Assembly (NCBI RefSeq): GCF_031127805.1
Contig: NZ_JARXHW010000030.1
Location: 1-64,000, forward strand
DNA: 64,000 nt
DNA from: Thalassobacterium maritimum
GTDB taxonomy: Bacteria > Verrucomicrobiota > Verrucomicrobiia > Opitutales > Coraliomargaritaceae
Direction of reading: 5' to 3'
This document shows, in pieces, positions 49,422-57,977 of the stretch. Made by a program: the position numbers and the translations under genes. Within the stretch, counting starts at the first letter, position 1; each line of letters starts with the position of its first letter. The notes beneath the pieces were generated by a model. That model was not told the DNA's origin. It saw nothing but the letters and a program-made list of their open reading frames with translations, and ran no database searches.

Positions 49422-50900
49422 ATGATTTGTAAGAAACTATTCTGTTTGCTGGGGCTCGGGGCTGCCGTGCTACTGACTGGCGAACTCGCAGCCCAGACTT
49501 TGGCGGGTAGCCGTCCGAATATCATCTTAGTGATGACCGATGACCAAGGCATGGGTGACCTGTCCTGCATGGGGAACGAGATTGTGCGCACGCCGCATAT
49601 TGATCGCTTCTACAAACAGTCGACCCGCTTTACCGACTTTCAAGTCAGCCCGACCTGTGCGCCGACCCGTGCGGCCATCATGAGCGGACGTTTTCCGTTT
49701 AAGGTGGGGGTGACGCACACGATCTTACAACGCGAGCGCATGGCCCTGGATGTGCATACGCTGCCACAAGCACTGAAAAGTGCGGGCTATGCAACAGGTC
49801 TGTTTGGTAAATGGCATTTGGGGGACGAAGCCGAGTATCGCCCGCAAAGCCGGGGCTTCGATGAAGTGCTGATGCATGGAGCGGGCGGCATCGGGCAGAC
49901 GGGCTTGGGCGATTTTGCGGCCAATAAAGAGAATCCATATTTCGATAATGTCTTATTGCACAACGATACAGTTGTGCAGACCCAAGGCTTTTGCACTGAC
50001 GTGTTTTTTGATGCAGCCGAAGGCTGGATTCAGCAGCAACATGAGGCAGGTCAACCATACTTTGCCTACTTATCTCTGAATGCGCCTCATGGTCCCATGT
50101 ATGCGCCTGAAGAATACAAACAGCACTTCCTGTCAGAAGGCTACGATGAAGATACCGCAGCTCGGTATGGCATGATTGAGAATGTCGACGACAACTTTGG
50201 GCAACTCATGGCCTTACTCAAAAAATGGAAGGCATTGGATAACACCTTAATCATCTTTATGACCGATAACGGCATGTCGATGAAGACCATCCTACGAGAT
50301 GGCGAAAAAATTTCCCCGTTCAATGCCAACATGCGGGGCCGTAAAAACTCGCCCAACGAAGGTGGCACTCACGTTCCAGCTTTTTGGCAATGGAAGGGTG
50401 TTCTCAAGCGTGGTGTGGACATCGATGCCTTGGTCGCGCACATCGATTTATATCAAACTTTCGCCGAGTTAGCAGGAGCACAACTGCCGGCTGATATGCA
50501 AAGCCTTGATGGACGCTCTTTGCTACCGTTGCTGGAAGACCCTCAAGCTGATTGGGCTGACCGTGAGCTGTTCTTCCATTGTGGCCGTTGGAAGACCGGA
50601 GAGCGCGATACCTATAAATATCGTAATAACGCCGTGCGCACCGAACGCTGGCGCTTTGTGAATAATCAGCAACTCTACGATATCCAGCAAGATCCGGGGG
50701 AGACCAAAGACGTGTCGCATCAGTTTCCTGAAGTCGTGTCGCAACTTCGCAAGTCATACGACCAGTGGTGGGACTCCGCTTTGCCCTTGATGGTCAACGA
50801 AGGGCTTCCGCGCATTAAAGGCGATCATCCCTTGCAACAGCTTTACGAAGCGCAGCAAGAATCTGGGGAAATCGTAAACTGGACCCCAGAGAAGCTTTAG
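49422..50900 (+). CDS. Family S1 sulfatase
   Basis: This 492-residue protein is an intact arylsulfatase-type enzyme: signal peptide (to about residue 25), metal pair Asp40-Asp41, formylglycine motif Cys79-Ala-Pro-Thr-Arg83 with AAIMSGR, GKWHLGD, FMTDNGMS and C-terminal LYDIQQDPGETKDVS. It needs a formylglycine-generating enzyme (or equivalent) encoded elsewhere. With GH29 23 bases upstream it forms the end of the island operon. A desulfation step before fucosidase action is inferred. Confidence 0.92.
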   Translation: MICKKLFCLLGLGAAVLLTGELAAQTLAGSRPNIILVMTDDQGMGDLSCMGNEIVRTPHIDRFYKQSTRFTDFQVSPTCAPTRAAIMSGRFPFKVGVTHTILQRERMALDVHTLPQALKSAGYATGLFGKWHLGDEAEYRPQSRGFDEVLMHGAGGIGQTGLGDFAANKENPYFDNVLLHNDTVVQTQGFCTDVFFDAAEGWIQQQHEAGQPYFAYLSLNAPHGPMYAPEEYKQHFLSEGYDEDTAARYGMIENVDDNFGQLMALLKKWKALDNTLIIFMTDNGMSMKTILRDGEKISPFNANMRGRKNSPNEGGTHVPAFWQWKGVLKRGVDIDALVAHIDLYQTFAELAGAQLPADMQSLDGRSLLPLLEDPQADWADRELFFHCGRWKTGERDTYKYRNNAVRTERWRFVNNQQLYDIQQDPGETKDVSHQFPEVVSQLRKSYDQWWDSALPLMVNEGLPRIKGDHPLQQLYEAQQESGEIVNWTPEKL

Positions 50901-51145
50901 CAGTAAGAACCAGGTTGCCTCACTGTCCATGCGGCTTGAGGGCGTTCTTAGCGCAGCTGAAAACCTGCTTGTTGCCTTGTCCGACATGACCCTTTTTTGT
51001 AATCCTCATCTGGAGTGGCAGCTGATTTTGTATTCACTTCAACTCCTATTTTGACTTGGACCTGCGGGGGACTTTCGTTCGGATTTTTCTGAAAAAGCTC
51101 GGCGTATGCGCAAGATGCTGCCAGAGAGACAGGTTTTTTCTAAAT
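50901..51145. other. Intergenic region before yhhQ-like gene
   Basis: No gene and no convincing riboswitch or terminator was recognised. Given the transporter downstream, a preQ1-type element was looked for and not found. Confidence 0.3.
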
Positions 51146-51781
51146 ATGCAGTCCTCCAATCCATCCACGCTCAGTCTGTTGCGGCTCATTGCTTTACATG
51201 TCCTCTTTATCGCGGCCAGTAATTACTTGGTGCAGTTCCCGATTCAAATTTTCGGCCTTCATACTACTTGGGGCGCATTCAGTTTTCCATTAATCTTTCT
51301 GACCACTGACCTCACCGTGCGCATCTGTGGGGCTGGGTTGGCGCGGAAGGTGATCTTTATTGCGATGTTTCCCGCCTTGTTGCTTTCGTATCTGATATCT
51401 GTGCTGTTTTTAGACGGGGCGTATCAGGGGGCCGGGCAATTACTGTCATGGAATGCATTTATCGCACGTATTGCGGTGGCAAGTTTTGCTGCTTATGCGA
51501 TCGGACAACTGTGTGATGTCTTGGTGTTTAATCGACTCCGGCAGAGACAGCAGTGGTGGTTAGCTCCTGCGGCATCAAGCGTCTTTGGGAATGCGGTGGA
51601 TACGGTCGCTTTTTTTGCAATCGCATTTTATGCGTCCAGCGATCCATTTATGGCTGCGAACTGGATGGAAATTGCAGCAGTTGATTACGCCTTTAAATTA
51701 CTCATCAATATTCTCCTGTTTCTCCCTGCATATAAAGTGGTGTTACGCAGTTTACAGCGGCGATTGGAAGCGTCGACATAG
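51146..51781 (+). CDS. yhhQ: Queuosine-precursor transporter, YhhQ/VUT family
   Basis: From ATG 51146 this is 211 residues with about six helices. YhhQ-type signatures are visible: FPLIFLTTDLTVRICGAGLARKVI (the D/R pair in the first loop) and SSVFGNAVDTVAFFAIAF near the end. The E. coli protein imports preQ0/preQ1, precursors of the tRNA base queuosine. The frame can be extended to 51056, but that adds an arginine-rich leader unlike the family. A hairpin follows directly. Confidence 0.85.
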   Translation: MQSSNPSTLSLLRLIALHVLFIAASNYLVQFPIQIFGLHTTWGAFSFPLIFLTTDLTVRICGAGLARKVIFIAMFPALLLSYLISVLFLDGAYQGAGQLLSWNAFIARIAVASFAAYAIGQLCDVLVFNRLRQRQQWWLAPAASSVFGNAVDTVAFFAIAFYASSDPFMAANWMEIAAVDYAFKLLINILLFLPAYKVVLRSLQRRLEAST

Positions 51782-51782
51782 G

Positions 51783-51800
51783 AGCCGCAAATGCGGCTTT
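51783..51800 (+). terminator. Hairpin after yhhQ-like gene
   Basis: AGCCGC-AAAT-GCGGCT followed by TT starts 2 bases after the stop codon. The stem is short and the T-tract weak. The remaining bases to 52075 show no gene. Confidence 0.4.
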
Positions 51801-52075
51801 GCTACTGGATCTGGTGGCTCACGCCAAGGAGCAGCTAGCAGTTTTAAGTGCGTCTACTGCAACTTAAGTTTCCATACTGAAGCTGAGTGCGGGAGGGCAT
51901 CGGAGGTTCCATTTGCACTGTTTAATTTTAAGCAGACGCGACCCTATATATTTTGCGTTTCATCTTTTACTTTTTTGTACGCATCCTTCAATAGTCTTAT
52001 TCCTTTGCCTTTTAACCTCCAGTCCAGCGGCTAATAGCAGCTCTCGGCACATTTTGTCTACATCAGCTATATTCT

Positions 52076-53275
52076 ATGTCTATTCGAATCAAAGTGGCGA
52101 CTACTGCCAAAGAACTCAGTGATGTCTATCGCCTGCGCTATCAGGTTTATGTGGTCGAAGAAGGGCTTTATGGCAGTGTGAGTGGAGACATCATTATTGA
52201 TCGGTTTGATGCCCTGCCGAATACCGCTAATATTATTGCTTACGAGGGTGCGACCCCTGTGGGCACTATGCGTACTAACTTTGATAGCGAGGTATTGTTG
52301 CCGGCGGACGAAAGTTACGACTTTAGTGAATACCGTGAACGTGCGAACGAGCAAGCTCAGGCGCAGGGACTCGATCGGGCTTTGTTGGGCTGTTCTGGTA
52401 TGCTGGCGATCGCTAAAAAGTGGCGTAATCGTAGGGATCTGTTTCGAGCTTTGTTTAAGCTAAGTTGTGATGTCGGGCATTCGTGGGGCGTGAGCCATAT
52501 TATTGTAACCGCAAGGAGTGAGGCGCAGAGTATGTACCGGCGTATGGGCTTTGAAGCGCTCGAAGATGAGCTTTGGTATGAGCCGGCAGGCGCGCACATC
52601 GTGCCGATGGTCAGCGAGCTGGAGCGAATTTATCAATGGGCCTTCGGCGGTATGGTGGGCAAAAGCGACTTGCTGGAACGATTCAGTGGCTGTTTTCAGT
52701 ACCTACTCTTCAGCGCCGGGGATTCAATTTTTTGCGAAGGTGATCAAGGGGACGAAGCTTATATTGTCAGCGCAGGTGCGGTGGATATTTCCCGCAAGGA
52801 AGGGGACGATCAGCTGAATCTGGCTACATTGAGCACGGGCTCTTTGTTTGGCGAATTGTCCTTGATAGATGAGCAAGCCAGATCGGCGGATGCCACGGCC
52901 GCGAAGAATACAGAACTGGTGGTGCTCAACCGTAAGACCTTTTGGGATAAGGCCCACGATGATCCGGAATACCTGCGCAGCTTGCTTTCGATCTTAAGTA
53001 AACGTCTGCGTGATGTCGATGACCGCGCCTTTGCCTATGCCCATGGCTCCACTGATTATCGGCTCAATTTTTTCCTTAATAAAGTTAAAGCACATGCGCT
53101 GCCTTTGAATAAATCCCCACAAGATTCTAAGGCAAAAATAAGTACCACTGCATTTGCTTATATGGCCAGCGCCCGGCTGGAGGAGGCCCTTGCATTTTTG
53201 GATCAATTACAGCTTGAAGGTAAGCTCAAGTATACGGATACAAGCATCACCTTTTATGGAGAACAGACACAGTGA
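52076..53275 (+). CDS. FeeM/GNAT-like acyltransferase fused to cyclic-nucleotide-binding domain
   Basis: Residues 1-165 have the FeeM/LuxI-like acyltransferase start (ELSDVYRLRYQVYVVEEGLY) and GNAT elements (VGTMRTNF; ALLGCSGMLAIAKKWRNRRD; SMYRRMGFEAL). Residues 205-320 are a cNMP-binding domain (CAP_ED) with the phosphate-binding cassette FGELSLIDEQARSADATA, keeping Gly259-Glu260 and Arg269. A C-terminal helix bundle (about 325-399) is of unclear type. Mycobacterial Pat has the same two domains in reverse order and is cAMP-controlled. I infer a nucleotide-gated N-acyltransferase. It overlaps the methyltransferase gene by 4 bases (GTGA). Confidence 0.75.
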   Translation: MSIRIKVATTAKELSDVYRLRYQVYVVEEGLYGSVSGDIIIDRFDALPNTANIIAYEGATPVGTMRTNFDSEVLLPADESYDFSEYRERANEQAQAQGLDRALLGCSGMLAIAKKWRNRRDLFRALFKLSCDVGHSWGVSHIIVTARSEAQSMYRRMGFEALEDELWYEPAGAHIVPMVSELERIYQWAFGGMVGKSDLLERFSGCFQYLLFSAGDSIFCEGDQGDEAYIVSAGAVDISRKEGDDQLNLATLSTGSLFGELSLIDEQARSADATAAKNTELVVLNRKTFWDKAHDDPEYLRSLLSILSKRLRDVDDRAFAYAHGSTDYRLNFFLNKVKAHALPLNKSPQDSKAKISTTAFAYMASARLEEALAFLDQLQLEGKLKYTDTSITFYGEQTQ

Positions 53276-54156
53276 AGAATGATCAAGCCAGTTCCACCGC
53301 ATATACCGTGCTACAGGGCATTTTACACGTGGCCCAAGCCTCGCCTTATAGCTATTTAGTTGAAGATGAGGTGGTCGAGCTGGGACAGCAAATTTTGCAG
53401 GGCACTGAAGAGGGCCGCAATCGGCTGAAACAGTTGGCTACGCCGATGTTTACATGGTCGGTCAAGTTTCGTGAGCGCTTGGTTTTGCCAGGCATTACGC
53501 TGCATTATATTTTGCGCAAACGGCACGTGGAAGCGATTAGCCAACAGGCGATTGAAGAGGATGGCGTCACCCAAGTGGTCATGCTCGGCGCAGGTTTTGA
53601 TACCTTGTCGTGGCGATTTCACAAAAGGTATCCACATGTCAATTTCATTGAAATCGACCATCCTGCCACTCAGAAGGCCAAAGTGGCGGGGCTGAATCCG
53701 GGGGGCGCGTCTAATATGCACTTTCTGAGTGTCGACTTCGCGCATCAGACCCTGCAGCACGAACTGAGTCATTTCGCCGGATTTGAGCCAGGGCGTAAGA
53801 CCTTATTTATCTGCGAAGGGGTGATGATGTATTTGCCCGAGCAGGCGGTGCATGTTCTGTTTCAATCCATCCGAGCGCTGACCGGGGCTGGCAGCCAATT
53901 TCTATTCTCGACCCTGGAGCCGCGAAATAGCCCGAGAAACACGATCCCTAGCCTCTTGTATTATCACTTAAAGCTGATTGGAGAGCCGATCGCTTGGAGC
54001 ATCGGCAGCGAGCGAATGGCCGATTTCATTCAGCAGCATGATTGCGAATTAAAGTCACTGGCAGGGCGGGATGCGCTGCTTGAGCGCTTTGTTAAAGACG
54101 ATCGTAAACTACACTTGCACAGCGGCGAGTATTTCACCTTGTGTGAATACAAATAA
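53272..54156 (+). CDS. SAM-dependent methyltransferase of the leucine carboxyl methyltransferase family
   Basis: This 294-residue protein starts with GTG overlapping the acyltransferase stop. The SAM site is MLGAGFDTLSWRF, the ribose-binding acid is in FIEIDHPATQKAK, and FICEGVMMYLPEQAV is the typical later motif of the PPM1/LCMT-like group. Members methylate carboxyl groups of proteins or small molecules. Coupling to an N-acyltransferase suggests that its substrate may be an N-acyl amino acid; this is inference only. Confidence 0.8.
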   Translation: MKNDQASSTAYTVLQGILHVAQASPYSYLVEDEVVELGQQILQGTEEGRNRLKQLATPMFTWSVKFRERLVLPGITLHYILRKRHVEAISQQAIEEDGVTQVVMLGAGFDTLSWRFHKRYPHVNFIEIDHPATQKAKVAGLNPGGASNMHFLSVDFAHQTLQHELSHFAGFEPGRKTLFICEGVMMYLPEQAVHVLFQSIRALTGAGSQFLFSTLEPRNSPRNTIPSLLYYHLKLIGEPIAWSIGSERMADFIQQHDCELKSLAGRDALLERFVKDDRKLHLHSGEYFTLCEYK

Positions 54157-54233
54157 GGGGTTTTTAGAGGCTTTATATAGCTTAATTTCTCTAGTGGATT
54201 TGCTTTAATCTGTTTAATTGAAATGATTATTGC

Positions 54234-54251
54234 CTATTTACATCTAAATAG
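54234..54251. promoter_or_regulatory. Palindrome before hipB-like gene
   Basis: CTATTTA-CATC-TAAATAG is a perfect 7-base inverted repeat 116 bases before the hipB-like start. A weaker one (CTCAATTAAATGAG, about 54330) lies nearer the gene. Both are candidate HipB operators in an AT-rich gap. Confidence 0.4.
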
Positions 54252-54366
54252 CATCTTCGCTGGATTGAGATATTAGAATTCAGTTCTTTTAAAATGAATC
54301 ATTGATTTCTAGCCATCTTGCCTTGCACTATGCTCAATTAAATGAGGTTTAATCCTTTTAATAAAA

Positions 54367-54594
54367 ATGAAAAATACTAATTTTGGAAAGATGGTGTCGG
54401 CGGCGCGTAAGGCGCAGGGTTTGACGCAGCTCGAATTGCAGGATTTGTGCGGTGTGAGCGCATCTGTGATTTATAAAATAGAATCAGGTCGCGACGATTT
54501 CAGCTTGCGTAATCTGGTGGCGGTTTTGGATGCCCTGAGGATTCAGTTGCAGGCAAAAAGTCCCTTAGGCGTCGAGGTGCAGCTGAATGGATAG
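54367..54594 (+). CDS. HipB-like XRE helix-turn-helix repressor
   Basis: This 75-residue protein is one XRE-type HTH domain (GKMVSAARKAQGLTQLELQD, then SASVIYKIESGRDDFSLRNLVAVLDAL). It has the usual HipB size and its start is followed by a hipA-like gene overlapping its last 8 bases. HipB binds operator DNA and represses the pair; its partner here lacks kinase residues. Confidence 0.88.
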   Translation: MKNTNFGKMVSAARKAQGLTQLELQDLCGVSASVIYKIESGRDDFSLRNLVAVLDALRIQLQAKSPLGVEVQLNG

Positions 54595-55795
54595 TTTGCG
54601 ATTATTTGTCGGGCAGGTCTATGCTGGAGAGTTGCAGCGTGATGCAGTCGGCATCCGTTTTTCTTATGCGGATGGCTACCAGGGGGCTCCAGTATTCCTG
54701 AATTGGCCGCTGGCGTCTGAGGGGCTTTCTTGGGAGACCTTGCCGCCCGAGTTGAGTGGCTTACTACCTGAAGGTATGCAGCTTGAGCAATGGCGTGCTG
54801 CGCCCGTTACGGATTCGAGTGAATGGGGGCTGCTGGCTGCGGTGGGGGCGGATCTGCCGGGGCTGATTTCAGTCTTGCCGAGTGGCTCTGAGTCGCTGCC
54901 CTTAGGGCGTACGGCTGAGGGCCTCAAATCCTTGAATCGGGCACGGATACAGCCTGAATTAGACGCCTTGCCATACTGCGAGAGTGAACTGGCTGAGTTT
55001 AATACGGCGGCGGGTTTCCCCCATTCACTGGCGAGTTCTGGAGCCAGTGCGAGTGCGGTGTATTCGCGCAAGCAATCGGCGTTTAAGCTGGTGAAGCTTA
55101 ATGGTAGCTATCGACTGACACCGGAGTCTCCGGACACTGTTGGGCAGGTAGAAAATCAGCTGTTGACGACCCAATTGGCGCAGGACGCGGGGCTGGCGGT
55201 GGCTTCGGTGGGGCGGCTGCGGACGACGGATGGACGGGCCGTTCTGTGGGCCGAGCGTTTCGACCGCACGGGCGCCTCTAATAGTCAGCGTTTACGAGTG
55301 GAATCTGCCTGCCAACTACTGGGGAAAGCTCGCACGGCTAAATATGAGGGCTCGCTGGAGGCGATTGCTGAATTGATACGTCAATACTGCACAAATCCTA
55401 AGATTCAGTTGATGCGCTTCTTCCATCGTGTGTTGTTTGGCTGGCTGTCGGGGAATGGCGGCCTCCACTTAAAGAAATGGGCACTTTTACAGAATGGGAA
55501 CCTTATCGAGTTATCACCTGCTTATGGCATGATGAATCACGCGATTACCCGAAAGGACGCTAGCGAGAGCGCTTTATCGCTAGCTGGGCGGCGCGCAGGC
55601 TGGGATCGCGACAGCTTGTTGGAGTATTTGGGGAAGGAAGTTTGCGGGCTGAATCTGCGAATGATAGACCGCGTGCTGCATCAACTCGAGGCCGTACCTT
55701 GGGAGCCACGAATTCTTGGCAGTGGTCTCTCTAAAGCGAGCCAGCAGGCCTATTTCGAACTGCTCAGCGAGCGCTGGCGAAGATTACAGGACTAG
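54587..55795 (+). CDS. HipA-like protein with disrupted kinase active site
   Basis: This 402-residue protein keeps the HipA layout: N-terminal subdomain (GVQYAGEL-like VGQVYAGELQ; WETLPPELSGLLPEG), the glycine loop near SSGASASAVYS, Lys170 in FKLVK, VENQLLTTQLAQDAGL and WAERFDR. The catalytic loop, usually GN(G/T)DxHxKN, reads Asn290-Gly-Gly292-Leu-His294-Leu-Lys-Lys297, so the catalytic Asp and the following Asn are lost. The Mg-binding YD reads Tyr313-Gly314. HipA phosphorylates glutamyl-tRNA synthetase in E. coli; this version should be unable to transfer phosphate. Its frame is otherwise intact. It converges with an esterase gene (12-base overlap). Confidence 0.8.
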   Translation: MDSLRLFVGQVYAGELQRDAVGIRFSYADGYQGAPVFLNWPLASEGLSWETLPPELSGLLPEGMQLEQWRAAPVTDSSEWGLLAAVGADLPGLISVLPSGSESLPLGRTAEGLKSLNRARIQPELDALPYCESELAEFNTAAGFPHSLASSGASASAVYSRKQSAFKLVKLNGSYRLTPESPDTVGQVENQLLTTQLAQDAGLAVASVGRLRTTDGRAVLWAERFDRTGASNSQRLRVESACQLLGKARTAKYEGSLEAIAELIRQYCTNPKIQLMRFFHRVLFGWLSGNGGLHLKKWALLQNGNLIELSPAYGMMNHAITRKDASESALSLAGRRAGWDRDSLLEYLGKEVCGLNLRMIDRVLHQLEAVPWEPRILGSGLSKASQQAYFELLSERWRRLQD

Positions 55796-56599
55796 GTAGT
55801 TCAGCGAAGCTAAGAATCGGTCCATCTCTCGCACGGTTGCAGTGTAGTAAGGCATCTGCGCTTCGGTGTAGTTGAAGAACCCATGCCCTTGTCCCTCGTA
55901 AAAATGCAGGTCGCAGCGGCGCCCGAGTGCTTCCATTTCTCGTTTGTAATCTTCAGCTGTTTGGACTGGCACATGCACGTCTTGGCTGCCGAATAATACC
56001 AGGGTGGGGGGCGTCGCTGCGCTCAGATTATGGGCTGGGGAGAACGCCTGCCAATAATCTTTGACTCGCTCATAGCCATAGCCTGTCGGGCCATTGTTAT
56101 AAACGGGGTTGAAGAGCACTAGAGCTGCGGGCTTACAGCTGATCGAAAGGTCGTCGCTACTTTCATTGAAAGATTCAAGCGTGGCGGTGGCTGCGGCGAC
56201 ATGTCCGCCCGCCGAGCCGCCACCGGCAATAATATGCTTTGGGTCGATGCCAAGTTCGGGCGCGTGGGCACGTAGCCAGCGTATCGCAGATTTGCCATCT
56301 TTGACACATTCTTGCGGGCTGCTGCCGTGTTTTTTTTGCAATCGATATTCCGCGGATACGGCAAGCATTCCGCGAGAGGCTAAGTATTCGCAATGCGGGA
56401 AAAATTGGCTCGGAGCCCCTGCCATCCAGCCGCCGCCGTGGAAAAAAATGATTGCCGGCCGTCGATCGCTCGCGGTGTGTCCTGGTGGAAGAAATACATG
56501 TAAATTGAGCGCGTGGCCATCGACCTCTTTGTACACTCGCGTCAGCGATGGGTCGAAGCCTTGTATGTTGAGGCCTTCGGATGAGGAAATGTGGGACAT
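55784..56599 (-). CDS. Cytoplasmic alpha/beta-hydrolase, paralogue of the 44230 esterase
   Basis: From ATG at 56599 this is 271 residues with no signal peptide. It has FFHGGGWMAGAPSQFF, nucleophile GGSAGGH, the acid in GSQDVHVPV and the catalytic His in GQGHGFF. It shares long identical stretches with the exported esterase at 44230 (ECVKDGKSAIRW, GGSAGGHV, LVLFNPVY-like). A TTG start at 56635 is possible but less likely. Probably deacetylates imported oligosaccharides. Confidence 0.82.
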   Translation of the reverse strand: MSHISSSEGLNIQGFDPSLTRVYKEVDGHALNLHVFLPPGHTASDRRPAIIFFHGGGWMAGAPSQFFPHCEYLASRGMLAVSAEYRLQKKHGSSPQECVKDGKSAIRWLRAHAPELGIDPKHIIAGGGSAGGHVAAATATLESFNESSDDLSISCKPAALVLFNPVYNNGPTGYGYERVKDYWQAFSPAHNLSAATPPTLVLFGSQDVHVPVQTAEDYKREMEALGRRCDLHFYEGQGHGFFNYTEAQMPYYTATVREMDRFLASLNYLVL

Positions 56600-56689
56600 A
56601 CTAGCAACAAAGCGGTCCTGCCCGTGCCGCGTCAAGTCGCGGTCTAATTTTTTAAGTCGCTTCTAAGCCTAAGTTCGCGAGATTAAGCT

Positions 56690-57832
56690 ATGACTTTTTC
56701 ACAACTCGGTATGGCATCATACTTTTCGCAAGCGCTCACGCGGCATGGCTTTGTTGCGCCGACCCCCATCCAAAGCGCAGCCATTCCCGCGATTTTAGAA
56801 GGCTCGGATGTGCTGGGTGTCGCTAAGACGGGCTCGGGAAAAACTGCGGCTTTTGTTCTGCCTATTTTGCAAAAGCTCGACGCGACTGCGGCCGATTCAC
56901 ATCGAGCCCCCAGCGTGTTGGTGCTCGTGCCGACACGCGAGTTGGCGGATCAAGTAGCTGGGGTCTGGGGCGATTTTATTCCGAGCTTAAGTCACGCCTG
57001 CAGTTGCGTGGCTGTCTATGGTGGTGTCTCGATTAATACCCAGATGCAGGCTATGAACCGTGTGGACGTTTTAGTGGCCACGCCGGGACGTTTGCTGGAC
57101 CTGCTGGATAAGAATGCGGTGGCGCTGTCGAATGTATCTACCCTGGTCTTAGACGAAGCGGATAAGTTACTGAACCTTGGCTTTGAGGCGGAGCTGAATC
57201 AACTCTTAGGCTTATTGCCGGGGAAGCGGCAGAATTTGCTCTTTTCGGCCACATTGAATGAAACTATCTCGGCAATGCAGCGAGTGATTCTAAAGGATCC
57301 GAAGCTATTGCAGGTCGATGAAGTGGGGGAGTCGATCGAACACATCCGCCAGCATGGGTATTTCGTCTCCGAAGAGCGTAAGGGGCCCCTGCTGCGCTAC
57401 TTAATCAAAGAAGGAGGCATGCAGCGTGTCTTAGTCTTTGTGTCCTCGCGCAAGAAGGCCGATAATCTCACCTTCAAGCTGCGCAAGAATAAGATCAACG
57501 CCTGGCCGATACATTCCAAGATGGGGCAGCAGACGCGAAAAGACACTCTGGAAGGCTTTAAAGAAGGGCTCTTTCCAGTCTTGATCGCCACTGATCTATT
57601 GGCGCGCGGGATCGACATCGATTGTCTCTCGCAGGTGATCAACTACGAGCTCCCGCGTTCGCCTAAGGACTACCTGCACCGCATCGGGCGCACCGGTCGC
57701 GTCGAGGCCAGTGGCGAGGCGATTTCGCTGATCACGCCCGAGGAGGCGCATCACTTTAAAGTCATTCAGAAAAAGATGGGCCAGAAGGTGCCGATGGCTG
57801 CAAGTGACGAGATCGACCTGAGCGGGTATTGA
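56690..57832 (+). CDS. DEAD-box RNA helicase (RhlE-like)
   Basis: This 380-residue protein has all core motifs: Q-motif region (GFVAPTPIQSAAIP), Walker A AKTGSGKT, PTRELADQ, TPGRLLD, DEAD (VLDEADKLL), SAT (FSATLN), ARGIDID and HRIGRTGR. It has almost no C-terminal extension, as in RhlE types. It would remodel RNA during ribosome assembly or cold stress. Start MTFSQLGM with no strong ribosome site. Confidence 0.92.
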   Translation: MTFSQLGMASYFSQALTRHGFVAPTPIQSAAIPAILEGSDVLGVAKTGSGKTAAFVLPILQKLDATAADSHRAPSVLVLVPTRELADQVAGVWGDFIPSLSHACSCVAVYGGVSINTQMQAMNRVDVLVATPGRLLDLLDKNAVALSNVSTLVLDEADKLLNLGFEAELNQLLGLLPGKRQNLLFSATLNETISAMQRVILKDPKLLQVDEVGESIEHIRQHGYFVSEERKGPLLRYLIKEGGMQRVLVFVSSRKKADNLTFKLRKNKINAWPIHSKMGQQTRKDTLEGFKEGLFPVLIATDLLARGIDIDCLSQVINYELPRSPKDYLHRIGRTGRVEASGEAISLITPEEAHHFKVIQKKMGQKVPMAASDEIDLSGY

Positions 57833-57844
57833 TTGGCTGGGAAC

Positions 57845-57918
57845 GGCTGCTTCAGCTGCCGCAGAGAATCAGCCTAGTGGTGCATAAACAAAACAGACGT
57901 GGGGCAGCTAAAGCAGCC
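57845..57918. repeat. 17-base inverted repeat after the helicase gene
   Basis: ggctgcttcagctgcc (57845-57860) pairs with gggcagctaaagcagcc (57902-57918), loop about 41 bases. The words ctaaagcagcc also occur in the tandem repeats near 25626-25638, suggesting a second dispersed repeat family. Confidence 0.6.
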
Positions 57919-57977
57919 CGTCCTTGTGGCGACTCAGCTTTTGCGCTCGGGGCGGAGTTGTCGCTACATCGCTTCGG

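Noticed and set aside
50901..51145. preQ1 riboswitch upstream of the yhhQ-like gene
   Set aside because: I could not find the conserved stem, A-rich pseudoknot tail or spacing; a covariance-model search would decide.
54367..55795. Functional HipA toxin-antitoxin module
   Set aside because: The kinase Asp, the Asn of the catalytic loop and the metal-binding Asp are all absent, so classical toxin action is unlikely.
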